Origin: Micromonospora sp. KC723
Lineage (GTDB): Bacteria > Actinomycetota > Actinomycetes > Mycobacteriales > Micromonosporaceae
Length of the DNA stretch: 57,651 bases
Reading direction: 5' to 3'
Assembly (NCBI RefSeq): GCF_004348595.1
Contig: NZ_SMKD01000021.1
Coordinates: 1 to 57,651, forward strand
A model generated the notes under the pieces. The model saw only the letters and a list, made by a program, of their open reading frames with translations, was not told the origin of the DNA and did not search any database. Of this stretch, positions 27,046 through 35,296 are shown piece by piece. The translations under genes were made by a program, and so were the position numbers. How positions within the stretch are numbered: the stretch's first letter is position 1; each line of letters starts with the position of its first letter.

Positions 27046-28140
27046 ATGAGGGTCCTCGACCGCCGTGCTCTCAACCGCGCCTTTCTGGCCCGCCAACTCC
27101 TGTTGCAGCGGCACGACATGCCGGTCGTCGACGCACTCGAGCACCTGGTGGGGTTGCAGGCGCAGGAGCCCCTGGAGCCGTACGTCGGGTTGTGGAGCCG
27201 GCTGGCCGGCTTCCAACCGTCGGCGCTGGCCGAGCTGCTGCTGAGCCGCCGGGCAGTCCGCACACTGCTGATGCGCCGCACCCTCCACCTGGTGACCGCA
27301 CGTGACTGCCTCGCGCTGCGGCCCGTGCACCACGCCATGCTGGTCTCACGTATGTGGTCGACGCTGCGCCGGGTGTTGCCCGGCGTCGATCTCGACGAGC
27401 TGTCGAAACTGGGCCGGCCGCTGTTCGAGGAGCGGCCGCGCATGCTGGCCGAGGCGGCCCGCGCGATCGCCGACCGCTGGCCGGGAGTGGAGCCGCGCTC
27501 GCTGGGCGACGCGCTCAGCACGCTCGTGCCGCTCGTGCAGGTGCCACCCCGCGGTGTCTGGGGCGAGCGCGGCGCCGCGTACAACACCACGATCGAGGCG
27601 TGGCTGGGCCGCCCGCTGGAGCCGGAATCACCGGCCATCGTCGACAGGCTGGTCCTGCGCTACCTCGCCGCCTACGGCCCGGCGGCCAGCGCCGACGTCC
27701 GCGCCTGGTCGGGGCTGAGCGGGCTGCGGGAGTCCGTCCAACGGTTGCGACCACGGTTGCGGACGTTCCGCGACGAGCGCGGCCGCGAACTGCTCGACGT
27801 GCCTGACGGCGCGCTGCCCGACCCGGAGACCCCGGCGCCGCCGCGCTTTTTGCCAGCGTTCGACAACGCGGTGCTCGGCTACGACGACCGCAGCCGCGTC
27901 ATCGACACCGAGCATCGCGGGCTGAGCGTAGCGGGTGCCCGTTTCCTGCTGGTCGACGGCCGGGTGGCAGGCACCTGGGCGGTCACCGTCGACGACGGCG
28001 CGGCGACGTTGCGGATCACACCGCTGCGCGCGCTCACGACGGGCGAGCGCGACGCTGTCGTCGCCGAGGGCGACAGCCTGCTGACCATGTTTCAGCCCGA
28101 GCCACGACGCGCCAACAGCGTCTCGATCGCGGACACCTGA
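27046..28140 (+). CDS. AlkZ/YcaQ-like DNA glycosylase (HTH_42)
   Basis: A 364-aa protein of the winged-helix DNA-binding (HTH_42) family, which includes E. coli YcaQ and Streptomyces AlkZ, the glycosylase that unhooks azinomycin crosslinks. The catalytic Gln-x-Gln signature of the AlkZ branch is present (Gln38-Ala39-Gln40 in LVGLQAQEP; YcaQ has Gln-x-Asp), as are RRTLHLVTARD and the C-terminal winged-helix segments. Start ATG 27046; GTG 27037 would add three residues. It should act on bulky or crosslinked alkylated purines. It stands alone, without a toxin-biosynthesis cluster. Confidence 0.85.
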   Translation: MRVLDRRALNRAFLARQLLLQRHDMPVVDALEHLVGLQAQEPLEPYVGLWSRLAGFQPSALAELLLSRRAVRTLLMRRTLHLVTARDCLALRPVHHAMLVSRMWSTLRRVLPGVDLDELSKLGRPLFEERPRMLAEAARAIADRWPGVEPRSLGDALSTLVPLVQVPPRGVWGERGAAYNTTIEAWLGRPLEPESPAIVDRLVLRYLAAYGPAASADVRAWSGLSGLRESVQRLRPRLRTFRDERGRELLDVPDGALPDPETPAPPRFLPAFDNAVLGYDDRSRVIDTEHRGLSVAGARFLLVDGRVAGTWAVTVDDGAATLRITPLRALTTGERDAVVAEGDSLLTMFQPEPRRANSVSIADT

Positions 28141-28370
28141 CGCAGGTGTGAACGCCGGCATCCCGGCGGTCCCTTCGAGCGCTACCGCCTCCAGAAGTCC
28201 GAGCTGACGCAGGTACCGCCGGCAGGTACCGCACCGACATGATCCGCGGCGACACCTCTGCGCCGGTCCTACCCGCCGCGCCGGGGCCGCTCGATCGCGT
28301 CGACAGTCGACAAGCACTACGTCTGCGCGGCACGGCCGGCATGGGGCCCTGGGTGAGCCCTACCGGCCGC

Positions 28371-29834
28371 TCAACAGGCGGTGTCCTGCTTCGGCAGTTG
28401 CCCGTGCACCAGATACGCGGTGACCTCACCGGTCAGGCAGGCGTTGGCCTGGCCGCTGAGCAGCGGCACGTGTGTTCGCCTGTCCACGGTGACCAGCCGG
28501 GAGCCGGCGATGGCCCGGGCGGTCGCGATCGAGTTGGCCAGCGGCACCGAGGCGTCGCGCAGTGCGGCGACGACGAGCGCCGCCGGCGCCCGGTTGGTGG
28601 CAAGGGGCGGGGTGTTGTCCCGGCTGACCGACCAGAAGGCGCACGGGTTGAGGTTGGCGATCGACGGGCCGAAAACCGGATAGCGGGTGCCGAGGCGGGC
28701 CAGGTCGCGGCGGTAGGTCGCCAGATCACGCGGCCACGCGTTGTCGCCGCAGCGGAAGGCCATGTTGACCGCGGTGTGGTTGTCCGCCGGCACGCCCGGG
28801 GTTCCGGGCAGGGCGGCGGGTCGCGGGTCGAGCGGGATCGGCGGCGGGATGCCGGCGAGGATGGCGGCCAGGTCGAGCGCGACCACCGGCCACAGGTGCT
28901 CGAAGAACGTCGCGATGACCGCCAGGGAGCCGAGTTCGCCGGCGGTCCAGGCGTGGTCTCCGGCCACGATCGGCTCGACCGCCGCCTCGGCGAAGGCCTG
29001 CCGGAGGGTTTCCGCCACCTCGGCCGGCGTGGCGCCGAGCCCGTACGCCGCGCTGTTCGTGGCGATGTACCCGGTGAAGGCCGCGTAGTTCTCCTCGAAG
29101 GCCGGGAGCCGGTCCAGCTCTGCGCGACGCCAGACGAGGTCGTAGTCGACCGGGCTGTCCAGCACGAACCGGTCCACCCGGTGCGGGAGGAGTGTGCCGT
29201 ACGCGACGCCGAGCAACGCGGCGTACGAGCCGCCGAGGAAGGACAGCCTCCGCTCGCCGAGGCCTGCCCGGATGGCGTCCATGTCGCGGGCGGCCTGTGC
29301 GGTCGTGGCGAACGGCAGCGCCCAGCCGGCGTGCCGGGCGCAGGCGCGGGCGTACGCGCGGGCCTCGGCCGCGGTGTCCTTCAGGGACTGATAGGTCGCG
29401 GTGCGCACCCAGTAGCCGCCTGGCTCCTCCTCCGGCTGGCCACAGGTGATCGGAGTGCTGCGCTCGACGAATCGCATGTCGAACCCGACGATGTCGTACC
29501 GGGCGAGCACCGCGGGATCGAGGATGGCGGCGAGGCTCAGCGGCTCGGGGACGCCGGCGCCGCCCGGCCCGCCGCCCGTGGTGACCAGCACGCCGCGGCG
29601 AAGCGCCGGGTCGGTCGCGGGAAGCCGGGAGATCATGATGTCGATCGTCGGGCCGGCCGGCCGCGCATGGTCGAGCGGCACCTGGACGGTGGCGCACCGC
29701 AGGCGGGTGTCACCGACACCTGGGCAGGCCCGCCACGCTAGGGCCGCCCCGCTGGCCACCCCGGCCGGGGCGACGGCCACGGCAAGACAAGCGACAGTGA
29801 CAGCCGCCACCGCGCGCATCCACGCCCCGATCAT
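28371..29834 (-). CDS. Secreted TAP-like tripeptidyl aminopeptidase
   Basis: A 487-aa exported alpha/beta-hydrolase. A signal peptide (MIGAWMRAVAAVTVACLAVA) precedes the alpha/beta-hydrolase fold: oxyanion loop TTGGGPGGAG, nucleophile Ser203 in GGSYAA, and a C-terminal TAP-like domain with His in DRRTHVPLL. Streptomyces homologues remove tripeptides or act as proline iminopeptidase-like esterases outside the cell. Start 29834 or 29819 both keep the signal peptide; the longer in-frame start at 30020 would add an Arg/Ser-rich extension unlike the family. The 230-bp gap 28141-28370 separates it from the glycosylase gene. Confidence 0.87.
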   Translation of the reverse strand: MIGAWMRAVAAVTVACLAVAVAPAGVASGAALAWRACPGVGDTRLRCATVQVPLDHARPAGPTIDIMISRLPATDPALRRGVLVTTGGGPGGAGVPEPLSLAAILDPAVLARYDIVGFDMRFVERSTPITCGQPEEEPGGYWVRTATYQSLKDTAAEARAYARACARHAGWALPFATTAQAARDMDAIRAGLGERRLSFLGGSYAALLGVAYGTLLPHRVDRFVLDSPVDYDLVWRRAELDRLPAFEENYAAFTGYIATNSAAYGLGATPAEVAETLRQAFAEAAVEPIVAGDHAWTAGELGSLAVIATFFEHLWPVVALDLAAILAGIPPPIPLDPRPAALPGTPGVPADNHTAVNMAFRCGDNAWPRDLATYRRDLARLGTRYPVFGPSIANLNPCAFWSVSRDNTPPLATNRAPAALVVAALRDASVPLANSIATARAIAGSRLVTVDRRTHVPLLSGQANACLTGEVTAYLVHGQLPKQDTAC

Positions 29835-29883
29835 CCATCCACATGTGTCTACGCATCGCACAATAGGGCGCTCGTCCCGACGT

Positions 29884-30265
29884 ATGCAACGTCGAGACGA
29901 GGAAGTGACGCGAGGATGGCGCGACTTCGGGGCGCAGGTCACCGACGCGCTCGGCCGACGGGCGGTGCTACGCGCAGTCGAGAACGGGATGAGCCTGGTA
30001 CGGCCGGCGCGGCAGGGCACAGCGTTGGCCGTGGACCATCAGGGCCGGATCCTGGGCCAGATCGCGATCTGGTACCGGCTCGACCCGCCCCCACCGAACA
30101 CACGCTCGCGGTGTCGGTGCCGGTCCGCGCAGGACGCCGTACGCGCTGTCCTTCGGCGACGTGCTGGGGTGGCTGTCCATCGCCGGGCTCCTCGGGGCGA
30201 CGACGACCGTCGTCCTCCGCCGGCGGACAGCCAGGACCGTCGCCCCGGGCCCCGCCGGCCGGTGA
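29884..30265 (+). pseudogene. Remnant of apolipoprotein N-acyltransferase-like gene
   Basis: The plus-strand segment encodes pieces of the C-terminus of a carbon-nitrogen hydrolase/Lnt protein: AVENGMSLVRPARQGTALAV and DHQGRILGQ in one frame, TEHTLAVSVPVR nearby, then PYALSFGDVLGWLSIAGLLG plus a basic tail in a shifted frame, ending at the TGA at 30263. These match the Lnt endings (NG.S.VRP..QG, ..D..GR.L, SVP.RG.RT.Y...GD...W and the last membrane helix). The N-terminal two thirds and the catalytic residues are absent. It overlaps the start region of the divergent peptidase only marginally. Confidence 0.65.
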
Positions 30266-30335
30266 CGAGCCGACGCGCCCCCACGCCGCGACCGGCGCGG
30301 CGAGGCCCACCTGATCCGCGATCCTGTGTTTCCGG

Positions 30336-30361
30336 GCCCACCCGCTGCCCAGCGGGTGGGC
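30336..30361. terminator. Hairpin between Lnt remnant and DeoR gene
   Basis: GCCCACCCGCT-GCCC-AGCGGGTGGGC, an 11-bp perfect stem with a 4-nt loop, lies about 80 bp past the stop of the minus-strand DeoR gene. Confidence 0.65.
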
Positions 30362-30440
30362 TTCGGTCGCGTTGCGGCGGTACGGCACCGGCCGTTCCGC
30401 GCCGGCGACCGACGATCCTCGGTCGTCGGAACAGGGCCTG

Positions 30441-31190
30441 TCAGGGGGCGTGAATGACCCGAACGTCGAGCGCCCGGATCGTGGGGTCGTCCGGGCTCGT
30501 GTCGGTGACTATCCCGGCGACCTCGCCCAACGGCAGCACGGTGAACCGGGATGCCGCGCCGACCTTCTCGGAACTGGCCAGCACGTAGGTGTCGGCGGCC
30601 TGGTGCGCCAGGGCACGCTTCATCGCGGCCTCGTCGGCGTCGCCGGTGGTGAGTCCGGCTTCGGGGTGAACTCCGGTCACACCGAGTAGGAACAGGTCGG
30701 CGCGCAGGCCACGCGCGGCTTCGACGGCGGCGGCGCCACACGCCACCATCGAGTGTTTGAACAGCCGTCCGCCGATGAGGTAGACGTCCACGTCACGGTG
30801 ATCGACCAGCGCGCTGGCCACGGTAGGGCTGTGCGTCACGACGGTGGCCCGCAAATCGACCGGCAGCGCGCGGACGACGGCCAACGCGGTGGTGCCACCG
30901 TCGATGATCGTGGTGCTGTCCGGTTCGACCAGTGTCGCCGCGACAGCCGCCACCCGCTGCTTGCCGGATACCGCGACCTTCTGACGTGCCGCGTAGTCGG
31001 CGATCGCGGGTGAGGCGGGCAGCGCACCGCCGTACACGCGCTGGCACAGGCCCGCGGCCGCCAGTTCGCGAAGGTCGCGGCGGATGCTGTCGTCGGATAT
31101 GCCGAGTTCGGCGGCCAGGGTTTTGGCGACGATCCGGCCGTCCGTACGCAGGCGCTCCAACAGCAGGTCACGGCGTTGCGCGGCAAGCAT
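30441..31190 (-). CDS. DeoR family transcriptional regulator
   Basis: A 249-aa protein. An N-terminal DeoR helix-turn-helix (GISDDSIRRDLRELAAAG; CQRVYGGALP) is followed by a DeoR_C sugar-phosphate-isomerase-like effector domain (IIDGGTTALAVVRALP; LFLLGVTGVHPEAGLTTGD). I chose ATG 31190 for its AAGGAGG leader; an in-frame start at 31253 adds 21 residues. It is divergent from the DUF4406 gene across a 49-bp gap with a 10-bp-phased repeat, so it probably represses that gene in response to a phosphorylated sugar or nucleoside. Confidence 0.92.
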   Translation of the reverse strand: MLAAQRRDLLLERLRTDGRIVAKTLAAELGISDDSIRRDLRELAAAGLCQRVYGGALPASPAIADYAARQKVAVSGKQRVAAVAATLVEPDSTTIIDGGTTALAVVRALPVDLRATVVTHSPTVASALVDHRDVDVYLIGGRLFKHSMVACGAAAVEAARGLRADLFLLGVTGVHPEAGLTTGDADEAAMKRALAHQAADTYVLASSEKVGAASRFTVLPLGEVAGIVTDTSPDDPTIRALDVRVIHAP

Positions 31191-31213
31191 GCACGTTCCT
31201 CCTTGTTCTTTCC

Positions 31214-31229
31214 CAGTATTGCACAGTAT
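31214..31229. promoter_or_regulatory. Phased direct repeat, candidate DeoR operator
   Basis: CAGTAT occurs at 31214-31219 and 31224-31229, exactly 10 bp apart (one helical turn), in the 49-bp region between the divergent DeoR and DUF4406 starts. This AT-rich spot stands out from its surroundings and overlaps the likely -10 region of the plus-strand gene. Confidence 0.45.
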
Positions 31230-31239
31230 GGTTCGACGC

Positions 31240-31602
31240 ATGTTGATTCTCATCGCGGGTCCCTACCGCTCGGGCACCGGTGACGACCCGGAACTGATGG
31301 CGCGCAACCTGGCCCGACTCGAGGAGGCGTCGTGGCCGATCTTCCGCAGCGGGCACGTCCCGATGATCGGGGAATGGGTCGCCCTGCCGGTGCTGCGCGG
31401 CGCGGGCGGCACCGGACCAACCGACCCGGTCGCCGAACAAATCATGTACCCCACCGCGGAGCGCCTGCTGAGGTACTGCGATGCGGTGCTGCGGTTGCCC
31501 GGCGAGTCCACCGGCGCTGACCAGGACGTCCGGATCGCCCAGGAACGCGGCCTGCCCGTCTACCGCCGAATCGAGGACATCCCCGGCTACCAGCCCGCCT
31601 GA
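31240..31602 (+). CDS. DUF4406 / nucleoside deoxyribosyltransferase-like protein
   Basis: A 120-aa protein that begins LILIAGPYRSGTGDDPELMA and has RLPGESTGADQDVRIAQERG near its end. This is the pattern of DUF4406 proteins, small relatives of nucleoside 2-deoxyribosyltransferases, with the GPY and PGxSxGAxxE/D-type motifs. The exact reaction is unknown. ATG 31240 fits the conserved N-terminus; 31228 would add four residues. It is paired with a divergent DeoR regulator, which is consistent with nucleoside or sugar-phosphate metabolism. Confidence 0.8.
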   Translation: MLILIAGPYRSGTGDDPELMARNLARLEEASWPIFRSGHVPMIGEWVALPVLRGAGGTGPTDPVAEQIMYPTAERLLRYCDAVLRLPGESTGADQDVRIAQERGLPVYRRIEDIPGYQPA

Positions 31603-31800
31603 CACTCCACAACGTCACGTGGCTTCGACGTTCGGCGCACATGAGGACGGCCACCGCGTGGATCGATGGTTGTGAGGACAACCGAAGATCGTGCGGTGGC
31701 CGCGTGCCACGGCGTGATGCGGTCGGGTCGCGGGTGTCATCCCCTCACGACGGTCGAGGGCGCGCTTCGGACACCAGGTCCGAGGCGGGCTGGTCGTGGC

Positions 31801-31845
31801 GACCCGGAGCAGGGGCCGTGGGGGGCAGCACCTCTGCTCCGGGTC
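31801..31845 (-). terminator. Terminator of the S1 protease gene
   Basis: GACCCGGAGCAG pairs with CTGCTCCGGGTC (31801-31812, 31834-31845); three more pairs, one of them G-U, extend the stem inward. It lies 21 bp past the protease stop codon. Confidence 0.65.
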
Positions 31846-31866
31846 GGTCACGGAGACGGCGTGCGG

Positions 31867-32988
31867 TCAGTAAACCTCTACGCCGTACCAGGCGAGAGCG
31901 GGGTTCACCCGCTGGTGGTAGGAGACGCACCCGCTCGAACGAGACCCGGAGTGGATGCCGAGGGCCGCGGTGTTGCGCCACACCGGGCCGCCGCTGTCGC
32001 CGCTCTCCGAGCAGATGTCGGTGCGGAACAGCCCGTGAACGGCCCCGTCGGGATAGTTCACCGTCATGTCCAACTCGTGCACCGTTCCACACTGGACGCC
32101 AGTCTTGTAGCCGCCGCGACACACGGCCTCGCCCAGCTCGGGATCGCGGGAGTGGGTGATGTCCTGGGCGCCGCTGGCGATGTAGACGTTGCCGGGCTTG
32201 CTGACGCTGGCGTTGTTGTGCCTGATCAGCCCGTAGTCGGTGCCGGGGAAGCGTCCACCGGCGTCGTAGCCGAAGTACTCGTTGGCGCCGTTGTACCAGT
32301 CGGAGACGCCGGGGTCGTGTGTCGTGCAGTGCCCGGCGGTGAGCAGGAACTTCTGCGAGTTGTCGCTCTTCTTCTGGACGTTGAACCCGGCCGAGCACTG
32401 GTAGCCGTGCTCCGAGCGGATGTACTTGCCGCCGTTCACGGTGCCGTTGAGCACGAGCTCGCCGGGCACCCGGGTGAGCACCGCCGCGTCGCCGTACGGC
32501 GCGAGCACCGCCCGCATCTCGGCGAAGTCGGCGTCGGAGACCGTGCTGTCCGCCGTCACGTTGATCCGGTTGTCGTCGACCTCCGTGCCCCACGTGGTGC
32601 CGCGCGTGTCGATCCGGGCGTTCAGCGCGTCGGTCACCGCGGTCAACTCCTCGGTGCTGTACCGCACGCGCTTGGCCAGCCCGCCCGCTGCCGTGACTGC
32701 TCGCTCGCCCTCGGCGTCGGTGACGGTCACGACCATGCGCCCGGTCCGCTGGTCGAAGTAGGCGCCCGCGGTACGCTCCGGGCCTAGCTCGCCGGCGAGC
32801 CGCTCGGCCCGGACGCTGCCGATCCCGGCGCGCACCGGGATTCCGTGGAGCTCGGGCCCCACCTGACTGGTGCCGTCCGGCGCGGGTGCGGCGTGCGCGG
32901 CGGTCGGACCCACCATCACGGTGACGAGGGCGGTGGTGACCGCCGCGGCCAGCAGGGCGCGACGTGACGTCGGTCTACAGTGCGTCAT
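31867..32988 (-). CDS. Secreted S1 family serine protease (streptogrisin-like)
   Basis: A 373-aa preproprotease. A signal peptide (RRALLAAAVTTALVTVMVG, to about Ala34) is followed by a propeptide of about 145 residues and a chymotrypsin-like mature domain from about residue 182. The catalytic triad is intact: His220 (LLTAGHC), Asp251 (GTDYGLI) and Ser332 (GDSGGPV). Cysteine pairs 198/221, 290/300 and 326/353 would form the disulfides usual in streptogrisin or alpha-lytic-type proteases. The propeptide should act as a folding chaperone and inhibitor. ATG 32988 gives the signal peptide; a longer in-frame start adds 31 residues. It is transcribed alone. Confidence 0.92.
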   Translation of the reverse strand: MTHCRPTSRRALLAAAVTTALVTVMVGPTAAHAAPAPDGTSQVGPELHGIPVRAGIGSVRAERLAGELGPERTAGAYFDQRTGRMVVTVTDAEGERAVTAAGGLAKRVRYSTEELTAVTDALNARIDTRGTTWGTEVDDNRINVTADSTVSDADFAEMRAVLAPYGDAAVLTRVPGELVLNGTVNGGKYIRSEHGYQCSAGFNVQKKSDNSQKFLLTAGHCTTHDPGVSDWYNGANEYFGYDAGGRFPGTDYGLIRHNNASVSKPGNVYIASGAQDITHSRDPELGEAVCRGGYKTGVQCGTVHELDMTVNYPDGAVHGLFRTDICSESGDSGGPVWRNTAALGIHSGSRSSGCVSYHQRVNPALAWYGVEVY

Positions 32989-33084
32989 CGATTGTTCAAC
33001 CTCTCCAACGGGGCCGGTTGGTGGTAAGGCTGGCAGCCACCGATGAAATCGCGCTGATCGCGCGCTGACACGAGCCGCCACTGG

Positions 33085-33311
33085 TGGGTTCGGTCGGTGG
33101 CGAGCGCGTCGCCCGGCGGCGTACGGCGGAAGATCACGGATCGGCCGGCGGGTGCCCGGTCGTGCGGACCCGCCTCGCGGAGCACGGGCAGATGGTTGCC
33201 GACCGCCCCGAGCGCGATGCCCGGGGTGTGTGCCGTCTGGCTGGTGCTGGCCAGCTCGGCGAGCGCGATCAGTAACCGGTACGGGACTGGCCGAGCAGCT
33301 TGCCTGACCAA
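33085..33311 (-). pseudogene. ArsR-type regulator C-terminal remnant
   Basis: This minus-strand stretch encodes LLIALAELASTSQTAHTPGI, ALGAVGNHLPVLREAG and AGRSVIFRRTPPGDALAT, which is the winged helix-turn-helix and C-terminus of an ArsR-like regulator (usual pattern: ASTSQLA..LGLA.GAVG.HL.VLR.AGLV...R.GRSVLYRRTPLGDAL). The large N-terminal part of the family is missing and the region runs into the protease start. It is a fossil. Confidence 0.6.
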
Positions 33312-33351
33312 CGCCTCCGGTGGCGTCCGGGGCTAACGGCGCCCACGCCGG

Positions 33352-33534
33352 CTAGCGTGGTTCCGTGACGGCGGCCAGCCGGGTACGGATCGCGGTCCTG
33401 GCCCGTTCGTAGCACTCGGCGGCGGAACGGATCGTGACCAGTTGGAGCTCTACCTTCGAGCCGAGGTAGCCGCACAGGCCGCTCTCGCTCACGCCGAGGT
33501 CGGCGGCCAGCCGGCCGATCGACAGGCGTTCCAA
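33352..33534 (-). pseudogene. TetR-type regulator N-terminal remnant
   Basis: About 60 codons match only the DNA-binding domain of a TetR regulator (RLSIGRLAADLGVSESGLCG, then YLGSKVELQLVTIRSA; the family norm is GRLA.ELG.SKSGLYGHFGSKEELQ). There is no ligand-binding domain, and the first helix lacks a proper start. Truncated fossil. Confidence 0.6.
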
Positions 33535-33569
33535 CCCGTCCTGTGACGCGACGTGCGCGGCCTGCGATC

Positions 33570-34054
33570 ATGGCTGACCGGGAGGCGCGACCGGCTTCGA
33601 TGGCGGACGTCGAGGCGGTGGCCGAGTTGCGGGCGTGGTGCTGCGGGCGGATCTGGAGCGGCTCGGGCGCTACGACCAGCAGCGGGTGCGGCAGCGACTG
33701 CGGGACCGGTTCGCGCCGGAGCACACCTGGGTGATAGAGGCGGCCCGCGGGCTCGCCGGCTGCGTGTCGCTGCGGCCGGCCGAGGACGCCCCCCACTGGC
33801 CGGAGCACTTCCACCTCGCCCCGCGTCTGCAGGGCAGCGGCATCGGCACGGCGGTGCTGCGCGGGCTGCTGGAGCAGTGCGACCGCGATGGCACCCTGGT
33901 CCGGCTGAGCGTGCTGCGGGGCAGCCCGGCCCGGCGGTTGTACGAGCGCCACGGATTCACGCTCGACACCGAGGATCTGGTGGACGTGTTCATGGTGCGT
34001 GAGCCGGGATCGACCGTGCGCGACAACCCGATTCCGGGTCTCAATGCTCGATGA
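33570..34054 (+). pseudogene. GNAT acetyltransferase gene with one frameshift
   Basis: An ATG at 33570 opens ADREARPASMADVEAVAELR, the normal N-terminus of a GNAT acetyltransferase. The rest (VLRADLERLGRYDQQRVRQR; acetyl-CoA loop LQGSGIGTAVLRGLLEQ; C-terminal RRLYERHGF) continues one frame over. The junction near 33640 can be restored by adding a single base in CGGGCGTGGTG. About 160 residues would result. The tail overlaps the convergent TetR gene by 14 bp. It could be a true pseudogene or a sequencing error. Confidence 0.7.
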
Positions 34055-34595
34055 GGAACCGCAGCACGGGGCGGGCGGCGTCGACCGGGTCGGCACCGGG
34101 TGGCAGGCGCAGCGCGCCGGCTATCCAGAGGCTCGCGAAGCCGTGTGCGATCGACCAGGCGGCGAGTGTGGCGTGCTCGGGGACCGCCGTGGTGGGGATC
34201 AGGGCTTTGGCCCCCTTGCGGAGCACGTCGCCGGCGCGGGTCTCGGCCTGGCGGACGACCTCGTCGTCGGCGCGGTACAGGCTGGGCTGGAACATCACTG
34301 CGAAGTGGACCGGGTGACCGACGGCGAATTCCACATAGGCGAGGCCGGCGGCGAGGAAATCCGGCTCGGCGGCTTCGAGGGCGTCGGCCAGCAGCGTGAA
34401 GCCCTCGGCGGCGATGGCGGTCAGGACGCCCGCCTTGTCGCCGAAGTGGTGGGCCGGCGCCGCATGGGAGACCCCCGCGCGCCGGGCCAACTCACGCAGA
34501 CTCCACCCGTCCAGACCGGACTCGCCAATCGCCGCGACGGCCGCCGCGAGGATCGTCCGGCGTAGGTCTCCGTGGTGGTATCCGGTCTTGCTCAC
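34041..34595 (-). CDS. TetR family regulator with WHG-type C-terminal domain
   Basis: A 184-aa protein. The N-terminal helix-turn-helix (YHHGDLRRTILAAA; SLRELARRAGVSHAAPAHHF) precedes an all-alpha ligand domain of the WHG/TetR_C type (HPVHFAVMFQPSLYR). The start is GTG 34595 (VSKTGYHHGDLRR, the usual N-terminus); a longer in-frame ATG adds 20 residues. It is divergent from a DoxX-like membrane gene with a near-perfect palindrome over that gene's -35 box, so it most likely represses it. Confidence 0.9.
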   Translation of the reverse strand: MSKTGYHHGDLRRTILAAAVAAIGESGLDGWSLRELARRAGVSHAAPAHHFGDKAGVLTAIAAEGFTLLADALEAAEPDFLAAGLAYVEFAVGHPVHFAVMFQPSLYRADDEVVRQAETRAGDVLRKGAKALIPTTAVPEHATLAAWSIAHGFASLWIAGALRLPPGADPVDAARPVLRFLIEH

Positions 34596-34641
34596 GTTGG
34601 CACACGATCCTTCGCTTTGGTGGCATGCGCCACGACACCAA

Positions 34642-34677
34642 CTTGCCATTGACAAGATGCTACGGCGTGGCTAGCGT
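34642..34677 (+). promoter_or_regulatory. DoxX promoter with overlapping TetR-type palindrome
   Basis: TTGACA at 34649-34654, a 17-bp spacer and TAGCGT at 34672-34677 form a good promoter for the gene at 34716. CTTGCCATTGACAAG (34642-34656) is a 15-bp palindrome with one mismatched pair and covers the -35 box, as expected for a TetR operator. Confidence 0.55.
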
Positions 34678-34715
34678 CGACTATAACTTGACAGTAACTA
34701 GATTCGAGGTCGGAC

Positions 34716-35228
34716 ATGACACTCCTCGTCCTCCTTGCCGCGCTGGCGGTGCTGCGAGGGCTCGGCGCGCTGGGCGTACGGCGGTTCGCGACCTGGCCCA
34801 CCACCGCGGGATACGCACTGGCGGCAATGCTGTTCATGACCGCGAGCGCGCACTTCGTCCCGGCCGGCGTCACCGTCATGCCGACCCATGACGACCTGGT
34901 TGCCATGGTGCCGCCCGTGGTGCCGTCTCCGTCCACGATGGTCTACCTCACCGGCGTACTGGAGATCCTCGGCGCCCTCGGGCTGATCATCGGCCGGACC
35001 CGCCGTGCCGCCGGCTACGGTCTGGCCCTGCTGTTCGTCGCCATGCTGCCGGCGAACATCCACGCCGCCACGGCCGAGATCCCGTTCGCGGGCGAACCAG
35101 CCTCGCCGCTCTGGCAGCGCATCCCAGAGCAGGCCCTCTACATCGCCGTGGCGCTCTGGGCCACCCGCGACGCCCAGCCGCCGCCTCGCCCGCGTGGGCT
35201 TGGGATGGCCGCCTCGGCCCGCGGATAG
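34716..35228 (+). CDS. DoxX-like four-helix membrane protein
   Basis: A 170-aa membrane protein with about four transmembrane helices (LVLLAALAVLRGLGAL; TTAGYALAAMLFMTASAHFV; VYLTGVLEILGALGLIIG; AAGYGLALLFVAMLPANIHA). The spacing fits the DoxX/DoxD-like family; members have been linked to thiosulfate oxidation and redox or detergent resistance. It is controlled, by layout, by the divergent TetR regulator. Confidence 0.82.
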   Translation: MTLLVLLAALAVLRGLGALGVRRFATWPTTAGYALAAMLFMTASAHFVPAGVTVMPTHDDLVAMVPPVVPSPSTMVYLTGVLEILGALGLIIGRTRRAAGYGLALLFVAMLPANIHAATAEIPFAGEPASPLWQRIPEQALYIAVALWATRDAQPPPRPRGLGMAASARG

Positions 35229-35296
35229 CCTGCGCCCGCCCACGTCATGGCCGTCGGCGGCCACCTCGTCGACGCCGTACCGGACGAGGTGCCCCG

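Noticed and set aside
31641..32159. Plus-strand Arg-rich open frame downstream of the DUF4406 gene
   Set aside because: Lies over the protease gene end and its terminator; shadow of the minus strand.
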